From the NCBI GenBank assembly GCA_022478985.1, contig JAKSZP010008019.1, positions 62,001 to 126,000 on the forward strand: a stretch of 64,000 nt of DNA. The letters are read 5' to 3'. Under the pieces are notes generated by a model. The model worked only from the letters and a program-made list of their open reading frames with translations, was not told the DNA's origin and did not search any database. Both the position numbers and the translations under genes were made by a program. Shown one piece after another: positions 46,101 through 55,739 of the stretch. The stretch comes from Massospora cicadina. Lineage: Eukaryota; Entomophthoromycota; Entomophthoromycetes; Entomophthorales; Entomophthoraceae. The stretch's first letter is position 1. Every line of letters starts with the position of its first letter.

Positions 46101-46905
46101 ATATTTGTGGACACACTGCCCAGAGGGGGCGCCCCTCTCCTCGGTTACCCAGGAGTTACAGGGTTTTCCCATTCTGGATGGCTTAATACCCGCAAGGCCC
46201 CTATCTTGTCCAGGGTGGACTACCTGAACTTGATGGACATACCCTATTCCCTTGATACCCAGAAAACAATTTGGAAGTACGCCCACCACCCTCTTCTGCA
46301 GCCTCATGTCCAATCCTATGTGTGGCGCTGCTTGAGGCGGGTGTACCATACTTCTGAGCGCTCTAATGCTTTACACTCATCCTGTGCTGTATGTGGCCAG
46401 TACGGAATGTTGTTTCACCGCCTGGAAAAGTGCCCTACATCTAAAGCGATTTGGCGTGAGGTGCAACGTCTGCTTTGTCAGGATCAGGCTCAGCCCTTCA
46501 GTTTGTCTAGGGATATGTTTGCTTTATCAATGATCTCCCATCTTCCACCCTCCCTCCATTCTTTGGTGGTCGCAATTGCCATGTGGACTATCCACACGAT
46601 TGTCTTGGATGCTATCTCAGGCTCCACCCTCACCCTCCAAGAAGCTGTCCGCTGGTTTTAGTTGCACTTAGTGGACCACTTTCAAGCGTGGTTATTTGGA
46701 TACCTCCCAGTACATTGTTGTCAGTTGGTCTCCTCCTGGTTCCCAGTTTGGTTCATCAACTCTGACCCTTTCCTACACACGTGCTCAATTATGGTTCCTA
46801 CCCCTATACACGTACCCCCCTCCCAGCAGTGGCGTTCCCGCTGGCAACAGGAGAGAGCATTAGCTTCTCTGGGGTGCCCTCCTTTTATGTTTCGTTATCT
46901 TTGAT
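43180..46905 (+). pseudogene. LINE B ORF2: endonuclease, reverse transcriptase, CCHC finger (plus copy)
   Basis: Start unclear (minus copy starts MPFLSHLRCNGGVFTLGMLN). Endonuclease: LDILAIQESH (near 43315), FIIGDMNCWLNPS (near 43612), FSIFSL-type decay after. RT: NRKCPGPDGIPYEFYN (near 44595), KKGDKLDLANWRPISLTNTD, PEQFGFIPRGSIWDNVHTVA, LVFLDQQKAYDRVNWDYL and FADD (45264-45278). A finger C-AV-C-GQYGMLF-H-RLEK-C lies near 46385. The TAG at 46659-46661 is CAG in the minus copy. Many frameshifts, including at QGDPLSP (45150). Confidence 0.87.
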
Positions 46906-46983
46906 GTCTAATTGGAAGTTTCCATCCCCTGGTCAGCATTCACCGCAATAAATATAATAAAATAAAAAGATGTCACTATATCA

Positions 46984-47412
46984 TCTGAAGCCAAAGATTA
47001 TTAAGATGGAGAAGAAAAGAATTATAGAGCCACAATTGGTCAAAACCCATAGTATCTAAATTCTGGCCTCTAAATTCTAGATTCGATAACCCATATCAGT
47101 GATACATTGATTGGATAAAAGATTTAGACTAAAACTGAGTAGTAAACAAAAAGTGAACTTTAATGTGGATTCAATGGATTGACACAATAATCAATAGGCC
47201 CAATAGCAATAATCCAAAAGTGTTGTTGGATCCAGAGTCTCACGATCAAAGATGAATAATGCAACGTTGTAAGAAGCATGAATATGTCTGTCTCCATATT
47301 TACTTCCCCTTAAATAATCTAGGTAAATAAACTTTACAAATGAAGTACTGCGTGATCAGATTTTATCATGGGAAAATATTTATGATATTCTCTAAGCTAA
47401 AGGTATATAAAT
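46984..47412. other. Repeat 'R', copy 2, second part
   Basis: Resumes R after LINE B: AATAGGCCCAATAGCAATAA near 47191 and ATGAAGTACTGCGTG near 47340, as at 3061 and 3208. Ends at the B3 LTR. Confidence 0.6.
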
Positions 47413-48126
47413 CTCAGATTTGCGCTCTCTTGGCATCAAGCTGAGGGTAAATGATTAACTGATTGGCTACTTGGAGATGCCAGGAAGGGGGGCAACTTGT
47501 GTAGAACTTAACTACTCTAGAGGTTCAGAGGTTCCTAACAATTCTCAGTGGCTTAATATATTTCTTCAATTCTAGAAAAATGGACTTTTAAACAAAAAAT
47601 AAATAAAATATTGTAAAAAGTACTTTATCTAGAAAAAGGATAGTACTATTAAAAGAACTAAGGGAAAACAGGAATGTGATGAGTGATAGGCGAATGTCAC
47701 ATGTGAGAGTGGAAGAAGATTCAGGAATGCATGAGGCAATGGCACAATCTAGATTCATAGTTAGGGTAGATCAGGATTCCTTGTTGAGGGATGGACTTAG
47801 GGCAAATAATGGTAGCACCATTAGGCGGTTTCCATTGTCTGTCAATAGGGAGCCAATAGGTGGAAGGCATAATTTGTGATTAAAGATGGTTAATGAGGCG
47901 AGTAGAGGAGTTGAACACTGAATACATCCTTAAACCTAATACTAGGATATATAGTAATTCAGCTTGAGCACTTGTCTTATCTCATCACCCAGTAAAGCAT
48001 TAATGGACAAATTTATCCAGAGTTCACCTGATTGTAAACTTGGCGTTATTATGGGAAATTGCTTTGAGCTCAAAATTGTAAGAGACTAGTAATTTGGGCA
48101 TAAGGCCTGATAAAGTACTGTAAATA

Positions 48127-48449
48127 TTTATCTGAAGCAAGATGACCTGGGGACAGACATTATTAGAAGAAAGAAAAAAGAAAATATTGACATGAAACAT
48201 GAGAAGGGTCATCTAGTACTAAAAAAACTTGAGAAGGGTCAACTCCGTCATAGAAAGTTTTTCCACACCCTAAAGTGGGACTTTGGATTTTTCTGGTTAC
48301 ATCATAAGTAAGGTTTCTGTGTTATTAGACCTACTAACTTCCAATAGCTTCCTTCAGCTGACACCCTGATCAATGTGCAAAGAGCGGTTATGAACCCACA
48401 ACCTTCAGGTTGGTAGCTGTACACCCTACTGACTTGCCTTCCACTCCCT
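48127..48449 (-). mobile_element. tRNA-derived SINE with LINE-B-type 3' tail (SINE 2)
   Basis: Perfect 16-bp duplications TAAAGTACTGTAAATA (48111-48126, 48450-48465). Read from 48449 leftward, the head is tRNA-like, with a B box GTGGGTTCATAACC (plus-strand 48386-48399), then an unrelated body, then a 3' end TGTCTGTCCCCAGGTCATC, TTGCTTCAGATAAAT. That end matches the ORF1-only copy II end TGTCCGTCCCCTGGTCAGC, TTGCCTTAGTTAAAT almost base for base. The head differs from SINE 1, so two SINE families share one tail type. Net of the micro-insertion inside it, it is 293 bp. Confidence 0.9.
48212..48229 (+). mobile_element. 18-nt LINE-A tail insertion inside SINE 2
   Basis: TCTAGTACTAAAAAAACT sits between perfect 12-bp repeats TGAGAAGGGTCA (48200-48211, 48230-48241). 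It is the A-type LINE terminus and nothing else. Confidence 0.85.
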
Positions 48450-48615
48450 TAAAGTACTGTAAATAAATTATAATAATAATGGGCTTTATCCTGATTAATT
48501 ATTGAACAATAATTATGAACTAATGTTGATAATAGTAAAGTCAACATTGAAAAAGTTAATTAATATTAATAACCCTAAAGTCAAGGCTTCACCTAAATTA
48601 AGGCAAAGTCTTACA

Positions 48616-48640
48616 TAGCCCTCTCCAAGCCTCAACTGAG
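48616..48640 (-). promoter_or_regulatory. Polypurine tract of B3
   Basis: On the minus strand CTCAGTTGAGGCTTGGAGAG, GGCTA precedes the LTR start TGTAAGAC, as in B1 and B2. Confidence 0.7.
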
Positions 48641-49919
48641 GGTGACAAGGAATTTGCCAGGGTCAGCCAGTTTTGTTAGGGTCCCAAACTACCAGAGTTA
48701 GGCTATATGTGATAACATTAGGTAGTAGGGTTAGGCGTTACCCAGGTGAGAAAGAGTTGGGGTTCAGTCCCATAAATTTCATTTGCTTGGAAAACTTGAT
48801 CTTGAAGAGGCATGGATCCTAAGGTTTGGTCATAATAGAATTCAGCAAGGCAACTCTTAAAATGTTACACATTCTTGCCAAGAGAGTAAGTAGCACCAGT
48901 TTGAATGTTGAGGCAGACAAGGGATAGAGGAGCGTAGGTAGTATTTGGATATTTCTGGAAGAAAGAACAATGATGAATTAAAGAGGGTCAAATGCAAGGA
49001 TGATACCAAAGCTGCATAAAGCGGCTGTATGGATATGGTTAACCAAACCTGCGGTTATAACTAAAAGTGGCTCCATGGATGGAGGAAGCAATATAGCGCA
49101 GGAGAAAATTTCGCCATCATCTTTAGGAGCTTTAATGATGACTCCATAGGCAAGGGAAGGCTTGATAATAAATGGACAGGCCTGAACATCAAGGTTTAGA
49201 TTGAGTGGCTTGATTTTAAGAAAATAGTGAGAATAGATTATAGTTATGCAGTTAAATAAATTAGCCTGGACATATAAATTCTAAGAGTCTAAGCTGATTC
49301 CTGGAAAAGGCGTTTCATTGGTTAGGTTTTGATAGCTAGTTGCCAAGAAACTTGAACTCATGGATCAGCCTTGAGTTGTTTGAGATAAACCAATTTTAAG
49401 TAAAAGCTAAAAGGGCAAGGGGAAAGTGTGAGTTGTTTAGTCCAGTAAACATATCAATGGAGGCGAGTAATTTTGATTTTGGCCTTGCTTAATTTTAAGA
49501 CAGTGGCTGAGTGGGTCATAAATAATTTGCGCAACAGATAAAGGTAGCCCCTCAGTCAAGTGGTTCATCTTAATCTGCAGAGATTAGTTAACAGCTGGAG
49601 GTTTGTGACGCCAATGGGCAAATTATAAATTTATATTGGGCGGCGTCAGGTTTGCATATTGACATAATAACGAGGACAGGAGATCTTGGGCACATTTTTG
49701 CTTTAAATAAAAAAGGCAATCAGGTGGTCACTTCTTGAAATCTAATAATTAAACAGAGTTTTTCAGGAAATCTTAATTATCTGACATTGGTGGAAAATCC
49801 TAAAATATTAGTGAAAATAAATAATGAATGTAAAGGTTTAAAATAAATAAGTAGGAAAAAGGGTATAAATAGCTTTGGAGGCTCCTATTTTATTGTTAGA
49901 GCAGAAAGTATTGTCAATG
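48641..49919 (-). other. B3 internal region beside the array, no intact gene
   Basis: AT-rich and collinear in reverse with the B1 and B2 regions downstream of their arrays. I see no gene. Confidence 0.45.
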
Positions 49920-50420
49920 TGGTGAAATGACAAGAGCGGCGTTGAGGCACTTATCTTTTTGTGATAATTTCTTCATTAGAGCAGCAATAAGCGTCAGTTT
50001 ATAGAAATGGAGAGAGCATCAAGTCAGTCAGTTCAGCTATTTTAATTTTGTTGTTAAAATAGTGAGAAGTACATCATCATAAAATGAAGAGAGTGTCAGG
50101 GCATTAAGTTTAGCTATTCCAATTTTGTTGTCATAACAGCAAGAAGCGTTGGTGTGGAGAAATGGAGATAGAGTTGAGCATTCAGTTTGGTTTTTATGAT
50201 TTCGTCATTAGATGGTGAGAAGAATTGGCGCAGATAAATGGAGAGTGTTGAGGATTCAATTCAGTTATTTTAATCCATCATTAAAATAGCGGGAAGTGTT
50301 AACAACATAAGATAGAGAGAGTGTCGAGGCATTTGAGTTACCTGTTCCAATTTTATCATTGGAACAGTAAGGAGCTTCAACAGAGGTAATCAAGATAAGT
50401 GTGGAGCATCCTGTTCTATG
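49920..50420 (-). repeat. Tandem hairpin array of B3, about seven units
   Basis: Minus-strand units of about 70 bp with AATGCCTCGACACTCTC-type cores. Several have long paired arms: CTGTTCCAAT/ATTGGAACAG (50342-50367), CTATTTTAA/TTAAAATAG (50037-50062) and TATTTTAAT/ATTAAAATA (50266-50288). The arms differ in sequence between units but remain fully complementary. Confidence 0.85.
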
Positions 50421-50794
50421 AGCTTGATTTTATTGGGAGGGGTTTTTGGCTTAGGTGCAGAATTAAACTTGATCTCTCCAATAGCAGGTTTTATGCTTTT
50501 TGCATGGCTTAATTTCAGGGTATTCACTTTAGTTGTAAAATACTAGGTGCATCTGGCCTAAATAAAGCTAGAGTATTTTTGGTAATTTTAGCAGAGGAGA
50601 ATGCTTTGGCGCTAAACATATGGTTCAGTTGAGCCGTTTGAGCAGATTGGAGCATCAGTGTTGGAAAACAAAACCGGTGAGGCAATTATTTGGTTCATCT
50701 GATTTATTCAACTCGATGAGAGGTTTTGATCAGCTGCAAAATTTCAACTTAAGGTTTTATTGGACTTTGGTGTCAATAACAGCCAAATCGTCAG

Positions 50795-51350
50795 CTATAT
50801 CATGTTCAGGTTTATCTTGTAGATCTTCATTGCAGGAAACTGGAGAGGTCGGCAAGATTCTTTTTGGCTTAGCTGAAATAAGCCTTGTTTTAGTAACTCA
50901 TCCCAGATTTTCTCTGGGATATGAGAGTAGATTTGGTGGCGCTCTATCAGGAGTTGCTCTAGCATCAGAGTAAAAGCATCAAGATGGATAGCATTATAAA
51001 CCATATATAATCCTTCCTCTGCCGCTTCATCATTTTTGAGTTCATAGTAAGTATATGAAACTTATTCAGTGACATCTTCAGCATAATCTTTAATTAAATC
51101 ATGCTGTTTTTCACAATAGTAAACATCATAACCTCATTCAATTTCATTATCCAATTATTTCATGGCTGTCATCATCATTTCAATTGGTGCATGGCTCAAT
51201 TTTTCCATAGCACTCATGACATCCAGGTAGGTTTGAGCATGGTCAAATTCCCAGGAGTAGACCCAGCTCATGTACGCAAGGTAAAGGGGCTTCTTTGACT
51301 CCTGCTTCATCCTGTTCTAACTTCTTATGTTGCTCTAAGGTGATTGACAT
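50795..51350 (-). pseudogene. Gag-like remnant of B3
   Basis: Starting at ATG 51350 (MSITLEQHKKLEQDEAGVKE), then stops, then an open end 51004-50795: MVYNAIHLDAFTLMLEQLL, IERHQIYSHIPEKIWDELLK. Helical and acidic in character, in the position of a Gag start. I do not recognise the family, and the plus-strand open stretch 50620-50973 overlapping it is probably a shadow. Confidence 0.4.
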
Positions 51351-51373
51351 GTTAACAGTAGCAACTCATAGTG

Positions 51374-51391
51374 CCCCTGTAGTGAGCACCA
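51374..51391 (-). promoter_or_regulatory. Primer binding site of B3
   Basis: On the minus strand TGGTGCTCACTACAGGGG, identical over 18 bases to the younger gypsy-A site at 33093 and four bases from the LTR as in B1. Confidence 0.8.
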
Positions 51392-51395
51392 GGAT

Positions 51396-52254
51396 CTCAG
51401 ACTTGTGCTCTCTTGGCAGCAAGCTGGGGGTAAATGATTAACTGATTGGCTACTTTGAGGTTCCAGGCATGACAACTTGGGTAGAAACTAACCTTCTTTA
51501 GAGGTTCAAAGGTTCCTAAAGATTCTCAGTGGCTTGATATATTTTTTCAATCCTAGAAAAATGAACTTTTAAACAAAAAATAAATAAATAATTGTAAAAA
51601 GTACTTTACTTAGAAAAAAGGTACTTTTTTAAAGTACCAAGGGAAAACAGGAATGTGATGAGTGATAGACGAATGTCACATGTGAGAGTGGAAGAAGATT
51701 CAGGAATGCATGAGGCAATGGCACATTCCAGGTTTAGAGTTAGGGTAGATAAGGATTCCTTGTTGTGGTCTGGACTGAGGAAAAATAATGGTAGCACCAT
51801 TAGGTGGTTTCCATTGTTTGTTAATAGGCAACCAATAGTGAGAAGGCATAATATTTGGTAGAAGATGTTTAATGAGGCGAGTTAGAAGTTAACACTGAAT
51901 ACATCCTCAAACCTAGTACTAGGATAATTATTAACTTGGCTCAGGCATTCATCCCTATCTTATCAGCTAGTGGCATTAATGGAGCAATTTATCTAGAGTC
52001 ATTAGATTGTAAGCTTAACGTCATTTGTGGTAAATTGCTTCAAGCTCAAAAAAGAGTATTAATTTTTTTGGGCATAAGGCCCTAAAAACACATGTGAATA
52101 AATTATAATATTATTGTTTTTTAACCCAATTAAATAATGAATAATTATAAACAAATGTCATAATAATAGTAAAGTTTACTTTAATTATAATAGTTAATAT
52201 TTTGTAACCCCAAAAGTCAAGGCTTCACCTAAATTAAGGTGAGAGAGTCCAACA
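51396..52254 (-). repeat. 5' LTR of B3
   Basis: Minus-strand start TGTTGGACTCTCTCACC (52254) to CTGAG (51396), 859 bp, followed by the primer site. Strongly similar to 47413-48615. Confidence 0.85.
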
Positions 52255-52544
52255 ATAACCCACCAATTACTAGATAAAAAATTGTTTAGTATCTCAACCT
52301 TTCTTTCCAAAATGTCAGTAAAGTTTGTGTATACCGTTTGTTTAAAATCCTTAAATAGTTGCCAAGTTTTATAACTTTTGCAGCTGTATTATTGTGGAAA
52401 TCCTAAGGCTAAGCACCTGCAAGCAGCACCTTTACCAAAATTTCTATAATCTTAGTCTTTACTAAATTCAATAAAAAGATTGTGTTTAGGAATATTGATT
52501 TTGTAGTCTTTTCTGGGTAAGCCAACTAAGGAATGAACATTACT
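52255..52544. other. Repeat 'R', copy 2, third part
   Basis: Collinear with 3285-3500 (GTTGACAAGTTTTACAACTTTTG versus GTTGCCAAGTTTTATAACTTT; ACCTGCTAGCAGCACC versus ACCTGCAAGCAGCACC). Ends at the target site of the next insertions. Confidence 0.6.
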
Positions 52545-52560
52545 AATACTCATAAGAGCA
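52545..52560 (+). repeat. Target site duplication, left copy (16 bp)
   Basis: AATACTCATAAGAGCA, repeated exactly at 53944-53959. It brackets the truncated ORF1-only element and also abuts the 5' end of the next one. Confidence 0.93.
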
Positions 52561-53943
52561 GGCTCTGGATGAGGCCACTTTGGTGGTCCAGTTCGCTGGG
52601 TTGCCCTCTTTCCTTTCCCACAAACGCCTCCACCATGAGCTCATGGAGGTTTGGCCGTTTACAACGCAGACCCCATGTTGAAGTTTGTAGTTCCCAATGG
52701 GATGGATCGGTTGGCAGGGCCTTGCGCCTTTGCAACAATCCGCCCATTTCATTGTGACTCTCATCTCACATTTCCCCCCGCACTGTGATCAAATCTGCCC
52801 TTGATCACCCATTCTGGGCGCACGTCAAAAACAGCTGTGCCATTTGTCCCTTGTGCTTTGAGCTTGACCACTCGAAGTGCAAGTGCCCCACAGTTTCCAC
52901 TTCTGCTGCATCCACCACCCAGGGCTCAGGAGCCACCCTGGTGGCTGCCTTGCCCAACTTTTTGAATGGGGCTCAATCCTCCCACCCCCAACGTCAGGGA
53001 ATTCTGGCGCTGCTTCCAAAGTGGCGGCCAATCAAAATTTAAGAAAATTTGCAAATTTTGAAAATTTGACCAGATTATGGAATCTTGAGTTGAAGGCTGA
53101 AGCAGTTTTAGCTGAGCTGCCATGGTTGACAGCATGTGGCCAATCAGCTCCAGCCACAGCCTCAATTCCTGTGGCTGGCCCAGCGTTGGCTGAATCCAAT
53201 CCATTTGAGGCTCTCAAATGGGTTGAGGAGGATGAATGGCTGTGCCATGTGAAACCAAATTTTGCTTTGGAGGAGTTCTTTGTTGACCCTCCCATATCAT
53301 GTTCCCACCGTTTTTGTCAAAAAACGGGTTTCCCATTTAAAAAATATTAACAAAATGGCAGTTGCGGCTGCAGCTGCCCTGGCCAACACCCTCCTCTGCC
53401 AGCAACTCTATGGGGCAATGGAGCCCCTTGTTGAGGTTATTTTATCCCCAATTTTCCTCATGATTTAGAGAAAGATGCAAAGTATGATATTAAAGAGCTT
53501 GCTTTCAGTGCGAGCTGCGCTTGCATTGATGCAGCAAAAACTTCTCTTTTTGACCCCAATTATCCTGAAACCCGCCAGTGCATCAAGTCATTTACTTGTG
53601 TGCCGGCTCTCATCATTTTTGCTGAGCATCAACTTGCTCAATATGTTGAGGCGATAAACCACCAGCCTCATTAATGAAGAAAACCCACAACTATACCTCC
53701 TTATGCCACTTGTTGCTGATGCTCCCACCCCAATGCTGTCTGCCATGGTCCACCAGCTAAAGCGGGCGCTGGACAAAAGTTTCCTCAAAGCCTCCTCGCC
53801 ATCTGATATGGCTTCCTAGGCTGATAACCTAGGGGCTATATTAGGAATTTTTTTAATTTATGACAATCCTTTTGTTTGGCCCATTTGCAAATAAAGATGT
53901 GTGGTGGCTCCCCCTTTTGGGTTGGGCACCACTAGTACTAAAA
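52561..53943 (+). mobile_element. ORF1-only retroposon, copy III, 5'-truncated (A-type 3' end)
   Basis: 1383 bp between perfect 16-bp repeats, starting inside ORF1 (DEATLVVQFAGLPSF). The 3' end is GGGTTGGGCACCACTAGTAC plus an A-run, the LINE A terminus, unlike copies I and II, which carry the B-type end. Confidence 0.9.
52565..53818 (+). pseudogene. ORF1-like protein of copy III
   Basis: Second RRM-like block, then a knuckle C-PL-C-FELD-H-SKCK-C near 52852. A middle part 52877-53350 ends NPFEALKWVEEDEWLCHVKP and NFALEEFFVDP. A C-terminal part (SFSASCACIDAAKTSLFDPN in one frame, then LINEENPQLYLLMPLVADAP) ends MAS at 53818. Three frame breaks. Confidence 0.75.
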
Positions 53944-53959
53944 AATACTCATAAGAGCA

Positions 53960-55485
53960 AATCTTTCTTTTGCTTTGATACCCAAATCGAAGCCAAATTT
54001 GGATTTTTTTAAAAAAAAATACAAAAAATAACCGCTCAATTGAGCCAAAACTTTCTGATGTTGATGCAATTGACGCCTGCTGCCCCAGCTTGGGGTGGTA
54101 ATGTGCCGCCATCTGGCATCTTTCAGCCACCACTAAAGCATTCCAGGGCTGGCTCTGCTAGCCCTCCCAACGCTACTGGGCATTATGTCCCCCTCGGGAC
54201 TTGGACCACCACCTCGCCAGCTCTCAGGCAGTGCTCCGGAGCCCTTTGGTGCTCCCATGGAGCAATTTGCGTTTTGGCCTCCAGGTCAGTTATGGGAATC
54301 TCTTCCCATATGAAAGCATGGCCATCATTGAGATGGCTATGGCAGTTTTCAAACCTGCCAGCTTTATTGACTTCCACCCCTTTAAGGGGTACTTCAACCT
54401 CAGCTTCCACTCTGAAGCCAATGCAGTGGCAGCAGCCAAGCTGCAATTAATTTTTAAAAAAAATTCCTTTGCTACCATTTGCACCCAGCTCCCAGATGAG
54501 GCCACTTTGGTTGTACAGTTCGCTAGGTTGTCCTCTTTCTTTTCCCCAAACGCCTCCACCACAAGCTCACGGAGGGTTTGGCAATTTATGGTGCAGACCC
54601 CATGTTGCAGCTTGTGGTTCCCAATGGGGCGGACTGGTTGACAGGGCCTCACACCTTTGCAATGTTCTACCCATTTTATTACAACTCTCAACTCCCAATT
54701 CCCCCCACACCATTATCATATCTGCCCCTGATCACCCATTCTGGGCGCGCATCAAAAATGGCTGCACCATTTGCCCCTTGTGCTTCGAGCTTGACCACTC
54801 AAAGTGCAAGTGCCCCATGGTTGCCACTTCCACTGCATCCACCGCTCAGGGCTCAGGCGCCACCCTAGCGGCTGCCTCGCCCTAATTTTTTGAATGGGTC
54901 TCAATCCTTCACCCCCAACGTCGAGGAATTATGGCTCTGTTTCCAAAGCAGCAGCCAATAAAAATTTACATAAATTTAAAAATTTTGAAAATTTAACCAG
55001 ATTATGAATTTTGAGTTGATGGTTGAACCAGTTTCAGCTGAGCTGCCATGGTTGACAGCACATGGCCAATCAGCTTCAGCCACAGCCCCAATTCCTGTGG
55101 CTGGTCCAGCGCTGGCCAAATCCAATCCATTCAAGGCTCTCAAATGGATTGATAAGGATGAATGGCCATGCCACGTGAAACCTGGTTTTGCTTTGGAGGA
55201 GTTTTTTGTTGACCCTCGCAAATTGTGTTCCTGCTGTTTTTGTCCAAAAAACGGGTTTCCCATTTATAAAAATATCAATGAAATGGCAGTTGTGGCTGCA
55301 GCTACCCCAGCCAACACCCTCCACTGCTAGCAACTCCATGGGGCAATGGAGCCCCTTGGTGAGGGTATTCCTATCCCTAATTTTCCTCATGATTTTGAGG
55401 AAGATGTGAAGTACAAAATTGAGGAGCTTGCATTTGGTGCGAGCTGCGCTTGCATCGATGCAGCAAAAACTTCTCTTTTCAACCC
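53960..55485 (+). mobile_element. ORF1-only retroposon, copy IV, cut by gypsy A3
   Basis: Begins AATCTTTCTTTTGCTTTG immediately after the target repeat at 53944-53959 and has a 5' hairpin (GCTTTGAT with ATCGAAGC). ORF1 is about 85% like copy III by eye. It stops at 55485, where the gypsy A3 LTR starts, at a point matching 53550 of copy III. Its 3' end lies beyond the window. Confidence 0.85.
54055..55485 (+). pseudogene. ORF1-like protein of copy IV, C-terminus missing
   Basis: MLMQLTPAAPAWGGNVPPSG (start ATG 54058), then in another frame SFIDFHPFKGYFNLSFHSEA (near 54361), FARLSSFFSPNAS, a knuckle C-PL-C-FELD-H-SKCK-C near 54776, and NPFKALKWIDKDEWPCHVKP (near 55130). The C-terminal ASCACIDAAKTSLFNP is cut by the LTR. 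Frame breaks near 54250, 54480 and 54890. Confidence 0.78.
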
Positions 55486-55739
55486 TGTCATGATTCTGAT
55501 ATGACTGGATGATAATCATGGGACAGCTAGGGTGCAATCTGCCAAAAATGACATCAGATATAATTATTCGAGTGCCTTGAGATGAGGCGATATTAGGATT
55601 AATGGGTTTTATTTAGATTTATTGTGGGGAAGGCTGACCAGGGGATGGACACTTCAATAAGACACAAAGAAAATGTAACATAGTAACAGGGGGGCACCCC
55701 AGAGAAGCAATGCTATCTCCTGTTGCCAGCGGGAATGTC

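Larger units (their letters stand above)
41709..46968 (+). mobile_element. LINE B, plus-strand copy, full length
   Basis: 5260 bp between GAAGTCACTATACCA (41694-41708) and GATGTCACTATATCA (46969-46983), a 15-bp duplication with two mismatches. The 5' end ACTTTTCTCTCTCGTTG has a small hairpin. ORF1 and ORF2 are present but broken. The 3' end TCCATCCCCTGGTCAGCATT, then CACCGCAATAAATATAAT. It is very similar in order and length to the minus copy at 55614-60869 (5256 bp). Confidence 0.9.
47413..48615 (-). repeat. 3' LTR of B3, carrying SINE 2
   Basis: Minus-strand start TGTAAGACTTTGCC (48615) to CTGAG (47413). Net of the SINE and its duplication it is 864 bp, near the 859 bp of the 5' LTR. The open stretch 47676-47879 (plus) and its twin at 51655-51861 are antisense LTR sequence. 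Confidence 0.82.
47413..52254 (-). mobile_element. Non-autonomous LTR retrotransposon B3 (minus strand)
   Basis: 5' LTR 51396-52254 and 3' LTR 47413-48615, read on the minus strand, with a primer site (51391-51374), a gag-like remnant, a tandem hairpin array (about 50420-49920) and a polypurine tract next to the 3' LTR. Repeat R continues on both sides (TATAAATCT on the left, AATTACTAGATAAA on the right, adjacent in copy 1 near 3280). No clear target duplication. The two LTRs share long exact stretches (compare 47640-47830 and 51600-51800), so this is the youngest B element here. Confidence 0.85.

Noticed and set aside
47676..51861. Small conserved protein (MMSDRRMSHVRVEEDSG) encoded twice
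   Set aside because: Both copies lie antisense in the two LTRs of B3. The identity reflects LTR similarity, not a gene family.
47408..52259. Target duplication for B3 (TAAAT versus ATAAC)
   Set aside because: The pentamers do not match. Continuity of repeat R is the evidence for the insertion instead.
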